Assembly (NCBI GenBank): GCA_903854365.1
Contig: CAINWE010000268.1
Coordinates: 1-6,610 of the forward strand
Length of the DNA: 6,610 nt
Reading direction: 5' to 3'
From: Oligoflexia bacterium
GTDB lineage: Bacteria; Bdellovibrionota; UBA1018
Of the stretch, positions 5,755-6,610 are shown piece after piece. Every line of letters begins with the position of its first letter. Within the stretch, counting starts at the first letter, position 1. Below the pieces are notes generated by a model, which had not been told where the DNA came from, did not search any database, and was given only the letters and a program-made list of their open reading frames with translations. A program made the translations under genes and the position numbers.

Positions 5755-6610
5755 TTATTCCTCTCTTAAAGAGCTGTGGATGAGCTGGAGTTCTCGTTGA
5801 TTCAGTCGAAGGATATCGATGCCCGGTAATCCGTTGCCCTCGAGGTACTCGAGTACTGCTCCGCCTCCCGTAGAGAGGTGATCAAATCGATCTGAGTATC
5901 CCGATTTTTTCACTGCAGAAACCGTATCTCCACCCCCGATAATTTTGATGGCTTGGGTTTCGGCGATGGCCTTTGCGACTTCAAAGGTTCCTTTTGAGTA
6001 TTCTGGTTTTTCAAACCACCCCAGGGGGCCATTCCAAAAAATGGTGCCTGCGTTCGCCAGTTCGTCAGAGAATTTCTGCACAGTCTTAGGTCCGATGTCA
6101 AAGCCTTGCACGGTATCCAGCGGGACGTAAACCGGGATTTCTCGCCTCTTCGCATCGCGGAGAATGGATCGTGCGGCTTCGATATCTTCAGGCTTGGGTT
6201 GTTTTGCGTCAGCTGGGAGCGTGTCGCCTTGAACCGCCCAAAACGCATGGGCCATGGCCCCTCCGATGAACAGGGCGTCTACTTTTCTGACCAGTGTTTC
6301 GATCGTTTTGATCTTGTCGGAAACCTTGGACCCACCGAGTACTGCGTAAAAGGGTTTCTTGGGTTGGTTGAGAAGCGGTTCTAAAAACCTCAGTTCTTTT
6401 GCCATCAACAAGCCCATGCCTCGCTCTAAGATCAGGGATGGCACGCCATAAGTCGAGGCGTGCTTGCGATGGGCTGTTCCGAACGCATCGTTAATGTAGA
6501 TTTGGCAGAGTTTAGCGAGTTTGCGCGAGAATTCGGGCTCGTTCGCTTCTTCGCCTGGATAGTACCTGAGGTTTTCCAGGAGGAGAATTTGGCCATTTTT
6601 GAGACTCTGA
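5755..6610 (-). CDS. pgk: Phosphoglycerate kinase (5' end beyond window)
   Basis: The enzyme transfers the acyl phosphate of 1,3-bisphosphoglycerate to ADP, giving 3-phosphoglycerate and ATP. About 285 codons are visible. The frame is open to the window edge, so the GTG at 6444 is an internal valine and not a start; about 110 N-terminal residues, including the first substrate-binding part, lie outside. Visible landmarks in protein order are ILLLENLRYYPGEEANE, INDAFGTAHRKHAST, the nucleotide-domain GGSKVSDKIKTIETL (near 6300-6345), GGAMAHAFW (usually GGGMANTF), FWNGPLGWFEKPEYSKGT (near 5990-6040), GGGDTVSAV (near 5915-5945) and STGGGAVLEYLEGNGLPGI (near 5820-5880). After the usual end at LPGIDIL a tail of about 17 residues (RLNQRELQLIHSSLREE) is added. 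It is followed by tpiA in the same frame, a common operon order. Confidence 0.96.
   Translation of the reverse strand, partial: QSLKNGQILLLENLRYYPGEEANEPEFSRKLAKLCQIYINDAFGTAHRKHASTYGVPSLILERGMGLLMAKELRFLEPLLNQPKKPFYAVLGGSKVSDKIKTIETLVRKVDALFIGGAMAHAFWAVQGDTLPADAKQPKPEDIEAARSILRDAKRREIPVYVPLDTVQGFDIGPKTVQKFSDELANAGTIFWNGPLGWFEKPEYSKGTFEVAKAIAETQAIKIIGGGDTVSAVKKSGYSDRFDHLSTGGGAVLEYLEGNGLPGIDILRLNQRELQLIHSSLREE

Noticed and set aside
5910..6384. Several open frames on both strands over pgk
   Set aside because: All overlap conserved phosphoglycerate kinase motifs in the correct frame and have no independent support.
5755..6444. pgk as a complete 229-residue protein starting at GTG 6444
   Set aside because: The frame continues upstream to the window edge with clear phosphoglycerate kinase sequence (LLLENLRYYPGEE, INDAFGTAHR), so the GTG is internal.

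Overview
The window looks like ordinary chromosome of a Gram-negative, proteobacteria-type bacterium. The evidence is a SecG subunit, glycolytic genes pgk-tpiA in operon order, a GT4 glycosyltransferase next to a bacterial glycogen-debranching-type glucosidase, and Shine-Dalgarno sites throughout. Base composition is roughly balanced. The gene set would suit a Bdellovibrio-like or other deltaproteobacterial-grade lineage, but that is an inference from gene content and no marker here proves it. There are no rRNA or tRNA genes, insertion sequences, CRISPR arrays or phage genes, and no gene-free stretch over 300 bases.

Left part, plus strand: the last codons of an elongation factor G gene (1-119) are followed after 2 nt by secG (122-481), then a strong rho-independent terminator (548-587). 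A second plus-strand unit begins about 36 nt past the terminator: a GT4 glycosyltransferase (624-1730) and an amylo-alpha-1,6-glucosidase-like protein (1627-3873). Their frames differ and overlap by 104 nt, and a good ribosome binding site for the second gene lies inside the first. The pair probably acts on an alpha-glucan or a similar storage or surface polysaccharide.

Right part, minus strand: pgk (5' end outside the window), tpiA and a 320-residue protein run toward the centre (6610 to 3876) and meet the glucosidase gene tail to tail with 2 nt between the stop codons. pgk and tpiA are in the same reading frame, separated by one stop codon and three sense codons. Together they cover two glycolytic steps, 1,3-bisphosphoglycerate/ADP to 3-phosphoglycerate/ATP and triose-phosphate isomerisation.

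The most unusual item is the third minus-strand gene (3876-4838). It carries a Sec-type signal peptide followed by a segment that reads as a BTB/POZ domain, a protein-interaction fold typical of eukaryotes. A predicted exported BTB protein beside glycolytic housekeeping genes is the best candidate for something undescribed here. The call rests on motif reading by eye and would need a profile or structure search.
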